Source: Aphrocallistes beatrix (lineage: Eukaryota; Porifera; Hexactinellida; Sceptrulophora; Aphrocallistidae). From it: a DNA stretch of 64,000 nt. Below, piece after piece: positions 31,201-41,771 of this stretch (its first letter is position 1; each line of letters starts with the position of its first letter). The stretch lies in the NCBI GenBank assembly GCA_963281255.1, contig OY725495.1:4954158-5018157 (forward strand), in the 5' to 3' direction. The notes beneath the pieces are model-generated. The model saw nothing but the letters and a program-made list of their open reading frames with translations, was not told the origin of the DNA and made no database searches. Position numbers and translations under genes: made by a program.

Positions 31201-32569
31201 TTATTCTCTGAAACTAGATCTAAACCTAAATCCCAAACTCGCCTTTGCGCCCAGTAGCGTCCGATGCTGTGCCACTGCCCGCATCTCGTGCGGCAGACTG
31301 ACCCTCTCGGAGTGGCTGACGGACCTGAGGAGGGGGCGCTTGGGACTCGAGGTGCGGATTTGAGATTCCGGGAGACACCTTCGGGCCTCCTGATGGGATC
31401 GCGTCAGGATCCTAGAGAGAAGAGTCAATCCTTCGCTCGACAGGACAGACGCCGAACTCACCTGTCCTCCCTGGCGTCGGCGGGGATGGGGGTGCAGTAG
31501 TGCTTCTTGGAGAGGCGGCAGTGCGAGTAGGGTACGAAGCCTCCCTCCCCGCTCTTCAGCTCCGCCCACAGCCAGTCCCCCAGCTTGTAGGTCACGCGCA
31601 CCTAGCACAGACCATAACTCAGAGCTCAGAGCTGATTGGTGGAACTTACTCTCTGTCCCCTGGTCACGGTCAGCATGCTGGGCCCGCACGCCTGGGCGTC
31701 GCGCATGACGGTCATGCGGAGGTTGGCGGGGTTCCCGGGCGTGGAGGAGAGCAGCGCCTTCTTGGCTTCCTGGTAGCTCTCACTCAGCTCGCTCTGCCTG
31801 TTCGAGTGCAGCGACTTGCTGAACCCCCGATCCCTGTCTAAAGGGGAGGTAGCATACATATCTAGCTACATACATATCTAGCTACATACAGCTCTAGCTG
31901 GCACTCACCTGTGCTGGAGCTCTCTCTGTCCTTGTCCTCCAGCCAGGACCAGCTCTTGAACCTGGCGTCCTAAGGGCGGAATTAGTTAAAATTCAATGCG
32001 GCCATTCCACTCGAGTGAGTACCAGCACACATTTGCAACTTTGTTACACGCAGCAAGCGAGTAACCTATTTCTATATAAGTGCATAGTAAAAGACGAAAA
32101 GCTTTTCGGTGGGTATTTAAGCTAATTAGCATTACGAGCTCTCATCCCTGGTTCCGAGGACCTGAGTGGGAAGGCTGGGATTACCGTTTCAGGGTCGCAG
32201 TCCCGGATGCTGTTGGCGGCCGCAGCTGGCAGTGAGCTCTGCTTGCTGGGGACCGGAGCGGAGATGTACGGGACCGTTACTGGGGAGACGATGGGGGAGA
32301 TGATGCTCTCCAGATCTGAGTCCAGCGAGTGCTTCGGTCCTGCGTGGTATAAATAGGATTACCTGCATTCCATTGGCTACAGGGCGGATCCAGGGTACAA
32401 GCATCAGCAGCTATGCCATACTAAAGTCATTGAGTTAGCTAGTTTAGAATCTGGAACTGTTCGGTCCCTGGATCCGCCGTCTAAATGTATTATTGGCCTT
32501 ACTTCTGCGGGTCTTCTTGTGCCGGGGGCCCCCTGGGTTCGAGGAGCAGAGAAAGGAGAATAGCGACAT
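31201..32569 (-). CDS. Single-SH3-domain adaptor-like protein
   Basis: Six exons (32569-32503, 32339-32185, 31969-31909, 31837-31650, 31601-31462, 31411-31201) join in consistent phase to 273 residues. After a basic N-terminal patch (HKKTRRRPKH) and a Ser/Pro-rich linker there is one SH3 domain at about residues 137-190. It has the RT-loop side at MTVMRDAQACGPSMLTVTRG, the conserved Trp in LGDWLWAELKSG and the GGFVPYSHC end strand. The C-terminus is Arg/Ser-rich. SH3 domains bind proline-rich ligands. I do not recognise the specific family, although several animal adaptors have the same short basic N-terminus and FVPxSYC ending. The start ATG is in frame with all exons and follows TTCAG by eight bases. 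The gene shares a 263-bp divergent upstream region with RPS15. Confidence 0.7.
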
Positions 32570-32832
32570 AAGAAATACTGAACTGCTCCTTTCCACTTAT
32601 TTATAACTGAGTTGAGATCATTTTCTCTCACTCGTACAAGTGCATCGGAATGGAGCTGAGCATTTTGCTACGGCTGCACCTTCAAAGGTTTCCTGGCCAT
32701 TATGAAGTGAGACATTCGAAGTCTCATTTCTGACTGTAGCGCTGACTAAAGCACTCAGTTACTCACTGCGTTGTACCTACTGCACTGATTCCATCACTCT
32801 ACCACTATAGACACAGTTCTATTAGATTAGCT

Positions 32833-33267
32833 ATGAGCGATCAGCCCAAGAAGAAGCGCGTGTTCCGGAAGTTCACGTACCGCGGCGTGGACCTGGACCA
32901 GCTGCTGGACATGAACAACGAGGAGCTCATCAAGCTGGTGCACGCGCGCGCGCGCCGCCGCTTCATCCGCGGACTCCGCCGGAAGCCGATGGCGCTGATC
33001 AAGCGGCTGCGCAAGGCGAAGAAGGAAGCGGTGGAGCAGGAGAAGCCCGCCTGCGTCAAGACGCACCTGCGGAACATGATCGTCGTGCCGGAGATGATCC
33101 ACAACGTGGTGGGCGTGCACAACGGACGCACCTTCAACCAGGTGGAGATCAAACCGGAAATGCTCGGGCACTACTTGGGAGAGTTCTCCATCACCTACAA
33201 GCCCGTCACGCACGGCCGCCCCGGAATAGGCGCCACTCATTCCTCCCGCTTCATCCCGCTCAAATAA
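32833..33267 (+). CDS. RPS15: 40S ribosomal protein S15 (uS19)
   Basis: A single exon of 144 residues, collinear with eukaryotic RPS15: [17 protein letters not shown], then a basic [19 protein letters not shown] segment, [39 protein letters not shown] and [12 protein letters not shown] at the C-terminus. It lies in the head of the small subunit, near the decoding site. TTAG lies two bases before the ATG. AATAAA-type signals follow at about 33364. Lack of introns is unusual here but the gene is short. Confidence 0.97.
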   Translation: MSDQPKKKRVFRKFTYRGVDLDQLLDMNNEELIKLVHARARRRFIRGLRRKPMALIKRLRKAKKEAVEQEKPACVKTHLRNMIVVPEMIHNVVGVHNGRTFNQVEIKPEMLGHYLGEFSITYKPVTHGRPGIGATHSSRFIPLK

Positions 33268-33436
33268 CTGAGAATTTAGTGTAGCGATTAGAGATAATTT
33301 GTTTAGGAATTAGAGTCATTAGAGATAATTGAGCCTTTCCAATCAGACTTTGTTTATTTTTAGAATAAAATTGTAATACACTGAATCTACTTTAATGATT
33401 AATGTTGTGTGACGTCATTGACGCAGGCGTTAGTGA

Positions 33437-36330
33437 ATGCGGACTGCGTGGAGGGAGCCGGCACAGTCCGACCTCACCAAATGGCGCCTCACGTGTGAGA
33501 GAGGGCGCCAGACTTGGCAGTTCGTCGCTGACGTCACGCGGCCTCAGAGCTTCTTCGAGCGGTACTGCCTGGGTCTGACCGCGCGGCCGCCGCAGCGAAC
33601 GGCTGACTCCGCGGCGGAGGCGTTAAGGAGAGGCTGCGACTTCTACTCGAGGCTGCAGGGAGAGGACGGGCACTGGCCGGGCGACTACGGCGGGCCGCTG
33701 TTCCTGCTGCCCGGACTGCTCATCGTCTGCCGCGTGTGCAGCGTTCCGCTCGGCGCCGAGGAGAAGCGCGAGATGGTCCGCTACCTGCGCAACTCCCAGG
33801 GTGCGGACGGCGGTTGGGGGCTGCACTGCAGAGACAAGTCCACCATGTTCGGAACTGTGCTCAACTACGTGGCCCTCAGAATCCTAGGCGCGTCTCTGTA
33901 GCGACCGCGGCGCTGTTGTTGTTACGTTTGCTATTGTTTACTCTTCAGGCGTTCCGGCCGCGGATCGAGATGCGAGCAGGGCCAGGGAGCTGTTCCTCTC
34001 GTGGGGCGGGGCTCTGTCCATCCCCTCGTGGGGGAAGTTCTGGCTGTGCGTGCTCGGGGTCTACTCGTGGGACGGAATGAACTCGATTCTGCCCGAGCTC
34101 TGGATCCTGCCGACCGCGCTCCCGGTGCATCCCTCCAAGATGTGGTGCCACTGCAGACAGGTGCGCACTGAGTGGATGGGAACTGGCGCCTATTTTAGGT
34201 CACGTGTCTTATTCAGGTGTACCTGCCGATGGGCTACTGCTACGCGCGCCGCATCTCCCACACAGACGCGGATCCCTTGGTGAGCTCTCTGAGGTGTGAA
34301 CTGTACCTGCAACCCTACCACCTCATATTCTGGCCCTCGCACCGCTCCAACATCTGCGACCGGGATCTTTACACACCGCACCACCCCGCGCTCTCTCTGC
34401 TTCTGCGGATTCTAAACCGGTACGAGCCGGTCCGCGCCGAGTGGGCGAGGGAACTAGCCGTGACCGAGATTCTGAAGCAGATCCGGGCAGACGACCGGTT
34501 TTCTAACTTCATCTCCATCGGTCCAATCTCAAAGGTTGGAATGTACAGAGTGGATTCTTCCGTGCCACTCCTAATGCGACACTGAATACATCGCTGAGCT
34601 AGGTTGTGGTTCTAAATATAGAATTGCTCTAGGCAATCCAGACATTGGTCGCTTGGCACGCAGAAGGCGCAGAGTCGGAGCACTTCCGGGCGCACGTGTC
34701 CCGCCTGCGGGACTACTTGTGGCTGGGCGCGGACGGAATGAAGATGCAAGGCACGAACGGGTCTCAGCTGTGGGACGCGGCGTTCGCGGTTCAGGCGCTG
34801 CAGGCGGCGTCGCGCGCGGTCGGAGAAAGGAGCGAAGAGCTGCGGAGCTGCATCGCGCGGGCGCACTCCTGGATACGGGACACTCAGATGGAATGTAACC
34901 CGCCGAACTATGCCGAATTCTACAGACAAGCGAACAAGGGCGCGTTCCCGTTCAGGTACGTACTTGCCATGCTGCGTCTCTGAAGTCTGAGATTGAGTGG
35001 CTCCTCTCTGTAGCACTCAGGAGTGCGGCTGGATTGTGTCGGACTGCACCGCCGAGGGTTTGAAAGCTCTCCTCTCGATCGAGTCGGAGCCGGAGCTGGG
35101 CCCACTGCCCGCAGGGGACACGCCCCCGGAGAAGCTCCACGCCTGCGTGGACACTCTGCTGGGGATGCAGAACCGGGACGGAGGCTATGCGTCCTACGAG
35201 CGAAAGAGAGGCGGGACCTTCCTCGAGGTAGCGACTCGTCTTGATTAACTTAGGCGGAGACCCGTTAGTTATATCTACTAAGCCTCTCGGCAGGTGCTGA
35301 ACCCGTCCGAGGTGTTCGGGGACATAATGATCGACTACTCATACACTGAGTGCACCTCCGCAGTGCTCCAGGCTCTGTCGATGTTCTCCGCGCGCCACCC
35401 CAAGCACAGACCGCGGGAGATAGCGGACAGCCTCGCTCGGATGGAGAGATACGTCAGAGACCAGCAGAGGCCGGACGGATCCTGGGAGGGTTCCTGGGGG
35501 GTCTGTTTCACCTATGGGACCTGGTTCGGGATTGAGGCCCTGGTATCCATGGGACATTCCTACTCAGACCCAGCAGTATTCAGTGCTTGCGGGTTTCTAT
35601 TGGATAGGCAGGGCCCTGACGGAGGTTGGGGGGAAGACTTCGAGTCCTGCACTCAGAGACGGTTGGTTTCTTATATACTATTATCCATGGTCCGTGCTTA
35701 TCTGATTCGGACACGTGTGTACTGGAATAGAAACTTTGATCCTTTCACAAAGGTTTATCCGTAATATACTATGTCAGCGAACAATTATAGATCGTAAATG
35801 TGATGGTTTGTAATGTATGTAAGAAAACGAAATATAAACTATTTAGAATTTCTAGCTTGTTATCTCGAGGCTACGATCCTTGTTGAGGGGTCTACAATAA
35901 TAAGTGTAACTATAATATATGACGTATACGCGTATACGTATCTGGATCAATTTATCAATGTAACCTTTGAACAGTGGAAGTTCAGAATTACAAGATTGTA
36001 ATTCGTAATTTGTATCGTAATTCCGAGGTAGAAAAAAGCAGCTATTAATTGGTTAAACTCTGTTTAAGGTACATTCCCCATGAGACGAGTCAAGTGGTGA
36101 ACACGAGTTGGGCGCTAATGGCGCTTATGTCTGCGCAGTGTCCTGCAGAAGAAGCGATTGAAAAAGGCGCCAAACTTCTCATGGACCACCAATTGGCAAA
36201 CGGGGATTGGCCGGAAGAGGATATCAAAGGAGTTTTCAACAAATCCTGCGCGATCGTGTACACATCCTACAAGAACATATTCCCACTATGGGCCCTAGCG
36301 AGATGGAAACTGAGACAAAACAAGAAATAG
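33437..36330 (+). CDS. LSS: Lanosterol synthase (oxidosqualene cyclase)
   Basis: Seven exons (33437-33887, 33949-34160, 34217-34534, 34633-34955, 35014-35227, 35294-35661, 36069-36330) join in phase to 715 residues, against 732 in human. The enzyme cyclises 2,3-oxidosqualene to lanosterol in the ER membrane, the committed step of sterol synthesis. Catalytic DCTAE is at residues 445-449. QW-type repeats are seen ([85 protein letters not shown]). Intron 1 appears to use a GC donor: exon 1 must end at 33887 before GCGCGT to keep RILGVPA in frame, and every GT alternative breaks it. Presence of LSS implies sterol self-sufficiency. TTAG lies three bases before the ATG. Confidence 0.95.
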
Positions 36331-37483
36331 AAAGAATAGAACAAACATTACATATTTTTAGAGAATGCTGCTCATTTACTTTTATACTCACCAACAAAAC
36401 CTGTTCGAATTCGAAATGATAATATACTCATTAGTGATATAAAACCGCCGATAACGATGCAGTAAAAGCTCTTTTTATAAATTAAATAGCATTAAATTAG
36501 AAAAATTCACTCATTCTTTGTGTGAATATTTACCATTTGATTGGTATTAGAGTGAAAGATTGAGGTTGATCATTGTTACTGGGGCATAGCTGAATCCTTC
36601 TGATAACTAATATTTGGGATACATCCTGAAACCCTCCCAATATTTGAAGTCAGATTTCAAAAACGGGATATTTACCTCCATTAATTCAGTAAAATGGACT
36701 CATTACTTGTGTGAATATTTAGAGGTTAACATGCAATATCTCAACAGATTGATATGGACCTCTATAAAGCGGAAACAAGCAGTATATAGCAGGGAAACGA
36801 GATGCAACACTATCGAGGGTTAACATGCAGTACATTTAGATTGAGTCCCGAGAGCACACATTGAGATCGTTTCCTCATGAAAAACTTTATATCATCATCA
36901 ACTTTACGTCATAAAGGATGACAGATGGAGTGCTTATGTTGCCAGGTACGTGAAATATAAAATATGTGCGTTATGTGTATTATGAATATGAAGAAATAGT
37001 TATGACGAATTGATATTGATTCCAGCAATTTAAGTTAGGAGAGGTGAAACGGAGGCTGATGAGGTAGGGCTTCTTATGTTGCTATATTAGATTAGTTAAA
37101 ATATGCATATCATTTAATTAAATGCTTCCTGATCCCGGAACCTCGATTGTAAATATGAACTGAGACCAAATTTGTCACTAATTTAATAGTCAAATTGTGT
37201 TTAAATACATGCGTGTAGGAGATCATATGCATACACGACAAGAATAATATAATGGCATTAAATAAGAGCAGCAGTATCTCGTTGTTTTGCGTCACTGGCA
37301 GGGTAGAGGAGATCACTGTAGATGTGTACATAGTCTCAATCCGAATGCGTCCACGTCACTGCTGCGAATAGACACCAGCACCTCCATGCGTTCATCCTCC
37401 CATCTCTGTCCATGCATCAGTACGGCCGTCCTGTGAGAATCTCCCCGTGTACCCATCTAACTATCCAACTGTGTGCTCCGTCT
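36331..37483. other. AT-rich intergenic region downstream of LSS
   Basis: About 1.15 kb with short repeats of TGTGTGAATATTTA and GAGGTTAACATGCA type sequence. I see no supported gene or RNA. Confidence 0.4.
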
Positions 37484-37860
37484 TGTTAGTCCTTCATCAG
37501 TGTCGCGATTATATCTGTGTTGATCATTCATCATTGTAGTGAAGCAATACGTGTAGCTTCATCAGAGTAGCGAAGAAGTCCATCTAGCTCCTTCATCAGT
37601 GCAATAAACAATCCGTACAGCTCCTTCATCAGGATAGTAACGCGGTCCGTGTAGCTCCTCCATCAGTGTAGTAACGCGGTCCGTGTAGCTCCTCCATCAG
37701 TGTAGTAACGCGGTCCGTGTAGCTCCTCCATCAGTGTAGTAACGCGGTCCGTGTAGCTCCTCCATCAGTGTAGCGACGCGGTCCGTGTAGCTCCTCTATC
37801 AGTGTAGTAACGCGGTCCGTGTAGCTCCTCCATCAGTGTAGTGGCGCGGTCCGTGTTAGT
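37484..37860. repeat. 34-bp minisatellite
   Basis: Around seven good copies of CGCGGTCCGTGTAGCTCCTC followed by CATCAGTGTAGTAA lie at 37630-37855, with degenerate copies back to about 37484. Copies differ by single bases. Confidence 0.9.
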
Positions 37861-38816
37861 CCGCCCCGGATCCACCCCCATCCCTTCCTCTCCGGTCGCC
37901 GAACTGTGGACCCCCCTGCTGTGTGTGCCCCTTCTATGTTTCCCTCCCGCCCGTTCCTATAGTTAATTACTCAGGTTGACTCCTCAGGGTTCCAGCAGCC
38001 GTTTTGTGGCTAACTGTGAATGCACTTGGGACGCATTCATGTACCTTTCCCCAACCTGAGCTAGAATTGGAGGGTGTCAAGGCCGGAGCCCCTCCGAATT
38101 GAGAGACCCCTCATTATGTAACCTAACTGTATACTTACTATACCTATACTTATACCTTGACACCATTTAAGGACCTCCCTATACCCTTAGGATGCAACAA
38201 TCAGTACGATTGAATTTGGATGTAAAATTATGACTAAAACGGACATTAATTTAAACTTAACTTAACTGAACTTGAAACGATACGAGAGTATTCGAACTTA
38301 AACCTACACTGAACTTAATTTTGAACGATATTCGAATTCGACCTTATAACCTAACTTTACACGTGAACGAAAACGAAGAGTTACTCTCTTATTCGACCTT
38401 AAGCTGAACCTTAACCTATCTTAACGAATGTATTGAGGAGACCACATGGACAGACAACTTTGAAGCTCATAATTAACAACCCTCCCCCCAAATATTCTAA
38501 AATTTCGAAACCTAATAGAATCAACAATTTTTAGCTATACCCCTCTAAGGGGTATGCACGATAACGATAAACTGAACCTAGACGGGAGGTATAATTTGGA
38601 ATACCTCATAAAGCGCACTGAAAGTTTATTAACCTAGTCTACTGACCTAACTGCAAAATAATGTACCCTACTACCCAGGAAATGATGAAGTTAGCGATGA
38701 GTGAGGAATGAGGCTAGAGACATCTCACACCTAGAAAGAAGGAGGGAGTTGATTAGTTTGAAAATGGGAAAGAAGTGAGTGATGGCGTTAAGATTTGACA
38801 CATACCTTAGCTCGAC
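37861..38816. other. Intergenic stretch, nothing recognised
   Basis: Contains runs of ACTTAACTTAACTGAACTT-like sequence (38255-38420) of low complexity. No coding region is supported. Confidence 0.4.
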
Positions 38817-38940
38817 AGTCTGGCAGTTTGGAAGTCCCTCAGTCTGAAGATCTGGTAGTCCCTCAGTCAGAAGATCTGATAGTGACAGATAGTCCCTCAG
38901 TCAGAAGATCTGGTAGTCCTTCAGCCTGAATCTGGCGGTG
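38817..38940. repeat. Imperfect ~27-bp tandem repeat
   Basis: About four copies of AGTCCCTCAGTCAGAAGATC followed by TGGT, one of them expanded by an inserted GACAGAT. Confidence 0.75.
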
Positions 38941-39516
38941 AGAATTCTAAAAGAGAAAAGATCAGGTCGGTCTATTTGTAAAGTCTATTTGTCAAGTGTA
39001 AGAGTAGGATAATACGGACCTGCTGGAGAGTTGGCTGTGTAGCGATGCCCCCGGGGGTGATGAGGTGAAGCGTTGAAGAAGGTAGCGAATATTGCCGGCA
39101 ATATAGTTTCTCAGCTTCTTCACCCGTATATATACTCTCTCCGGTCCCACACAGCAGTAGGCATCTGTCAGTAGGCACCTGCCAATAATTATCTGGAGTA
39201 GACACCTATAAGACTAAACACCTGTCGACTAGACTAGAGTGTGGACACCTTTGAAGCAGGTGCTGCCTCTGACAAGTGTTTACTACTGAGTTAGTTCTAA
39301 TTATAACTGCAATAGACAGGAGGTTGCGACAGGTGTCTTCTCCTGCATGGAACGGTGTAGAGTATATATACAAGTGATGAACACAGTTTAGAACAATTTC
39401 AACAGATCCTTTTCGCTCTCCATCACTCTTCCAAACTTCTCATCTGATGGGCTTCTCTCTCCAACTCATCATAGCTAGCTACGTGACAGCAACTGGATAC
39501 CTACAACACATCTACA
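38941..39516. other. Intergenic stretch, nothing recognised
   Basis: No supported gene, RNA or clear repeat. Confidence 0.4.
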
Positions 39517-39780
39517 GCACAACCACATCATATCTCCGGGAAAGCTACGTTACAGCTACAGAATATCTCTGGGAAAGCTACGTTACAGCTACAGCATATC
39601 TCTGGGAAAGCTACGTTACAGCTACATAATATCTCTGGGAAAGCTACGTTACAGCTACAGCATATCTCTCGGAAAGCTACGTTACAGCTACAGCATATCT
39701 CTGGGAAAGCTACGTTACAGCTACAGCATATATATCTCCGCGAAAGCAACGTTACAGCTCCAGGTTATCCTCGGAAAAGC
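39517..39780. repeat. 33-bp minisatellite, open in frames on both strands
   Basis: About eight units of GGGAAAGCTACGTTACAGCT followed by ACAGCATATCTCT. Because the unit is 11 codons with no stop, short frames run through on both strands (repeats of SYVTATEYLWE on + and of CSCNVAFPEIC on -). Neither has gene-like context. Confidence 0.85.
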
Positions 39781-40044
39781 TACGCCGCAATCTACAAGAG
39801 TGAACATTAATGTTTGATGTCATAATTAGTTACGATGTATGCTATTGTAACTTATACTTATAGAAATAACAATTAAATTAGTCATATGGGGTAGAAACAA
39901 ATCAGAAATGAAAGGGTGAATAAGTAGTATATATTTAGTGATTGTTAAACCCTCCTATCCCAAAGCTATGGTGTAAATATATCTTGTGAAAGTAGGTAAC
40001 TGAGTCTTGATTCAAACGAATAAAACAAGAAAATAAATATATAC

Positions 40045-40720
40045 ATTTCGATACATATTTGTGGACATCTAACCTGGCAACATAAGCAATACTAAATAGC
40101 ATTTGCAATCGTCTTAAATGTAGAACAGCGAGCATTAAAGTAAATGTTCGGGAAAATAAATCAACAAACCTCCCTGAATGAATACAAAAACAACACGTTA
40201 CTTTTGTTTCAGAGTAGAAGGGTAGAGTAGATCTATTTCCACTTCATTAATCTAATAATTGAGAAAAACAAAGAAAACAACGAAGAATTAATTGGAATAA
40301 GAGCAAAGTAAACCAGTAACATAAGTGAAATACGTAGTTGTATTTTAAAAGATTTTGATGTAAATTATCTGCGGCCGAATGGTCTTAACGAGATGGTGAG
40401 TTATCTCATCATTGACTAACCTGACTGATCTGACAGTTGGCGAGTAGTATGTATTGTGGGTCTGTTGCAGGCTTGCGGAACAGCCGGCCCCAAGTGCAAC
40501 TCATATGGCAGTGAAGCCAGTGGTACTTCGCACACCACTCAGTTCTAAACGGGCGATTCTCTCCCTTGTATCCAAACATACAGCCAAGAAATGCGTAGCT
40601 CCTGGATGGATAGAACTTCGCAGGAATCATAAAAGACTGTCCTTGAGTCTCACCAACACATTCATCTGCAGAATCCATCTCGATTAACCAAATAATTCTT
40701 GAACCATGGATAACAATATA
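40045..40720. repeat. Tandem duplication, proximal copy
   Basis: This segment resembles 41090-41640 with about 75-85% identity by eye. Shared blocks include TTTCGATACATATTT, GCAATCGTCTTAAATGT, AACACG-TACTTTTGT, GATGGTGAGTTAT and GGCAGTGAAGCCA. The duplication step is about 1.05 kb. Confidence 0.7.
40409..40678 (-). other. Open frame conserved in the tandem duplication, possible exon
   Basis: An 89-codon frame beginning MDSADECVGETQGQ contains a Cys/Trp-rich stretch (WCAKYHWLHCHMSCTWG). The second duplicate at about 41610-41400 also starts MDSAAECAGET and keeps SRSYAFL, but has a stop after KRPF. Retention of the start region could be chance or an old exon. I recognise no family. Confidence 0.25.
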
Positions 40721-41089
40721 TAACTTCAGAGAATCGTGTTAATTTTTCATCGTCTGTGATTGGACCATGGATAAATGATCTAATTAATTTCTAGCATTTG
40801 TATGAAATCAATTGATTCATCATAAATATAAATGTGATGAAGGTTAAGTTCCAAGCTATAGCAAACTTCTTTACCACCCATTTTCTAAACTTTTGCGACG
40901 AAAAAATCCAGTATTAGAAAAAAAAGCAGCGATAAAACTGCTAAATAAGTTGAGTGATTTCATTCATACAAGTGCGCTTCGCTTGCTTCCGCAGCGCGGC
41001 TGGGCCCACATTAATGAATTACAAGCTAGATAACAGCTCTAAATACTTCTGTCTTACTGTTATAATCGATATCACTTGAAAATTTACAA

Positions 41090-41640
41090 AATTTCGATAC
41101 ATATTTAAGTAGATCTAACCTGACAACATAAGCAATAGCAAATAACATTTGCAATCGTCTTAAATGTGGAACAGCGTGCAGCAAAGTAAATTTTAGGGAA
41201 AATAATCAACGAAACTCCCTGAAATAATTCAATTCAAAAACAACACGCTACTTTTGTGTCAGAGTAGCAAAGTAAAGCTAGCAACATAAGTAGTTCAGTT
41301 GTATTTTAAAGGATTTTGATTTAAACTATTTGCGCCAGGATGGTCCTGACTAGATGGTGAGTTATGTCGTCTTTAACTTACCTTACTGGCCTGACAGTCG
41401 TTGAGTAGTGCACATTGTGTAAGTATGTTGCGTGAATGCGAGCCAGCCAGCACCGCTTGCAACTCTGATGGCAGTGAAGCCATGGGTACTTCACACACCA
41501 CTGAGTTCAAAACGGGCGTTTCTCTCCCTTGGATCCTAACAGACGTACAAGAAACGCGTAGCTCCTGGAAGGAGTCTCACCAGCACATTCAGCTGCAGAA
41601 TCCATCTCGATCAACGCTTGGATATTAAGCATTCATGTAC
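41090..41640. repeat. Tandem duplication, distal copy
   Basis: Diverged copy of 40045-40720, lying just before the 159-bp satellite. It lacks the block corresponding to GGATAGAACTTCGCAGGAAT and has a stop in the shared minus-strand frame. Confidence 0.7.
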
Positions 41641-41771
41641 ACAATGAAATAACTTGAAGCAACATTGGTCATAATTCTCAATAATTTCATTACAGAATGT
41701 ATCTCATACCGTAATGATTGTAGGACTATGGATAAGAACATATAACTTTAAAAAAATATTTATAACTCTGT

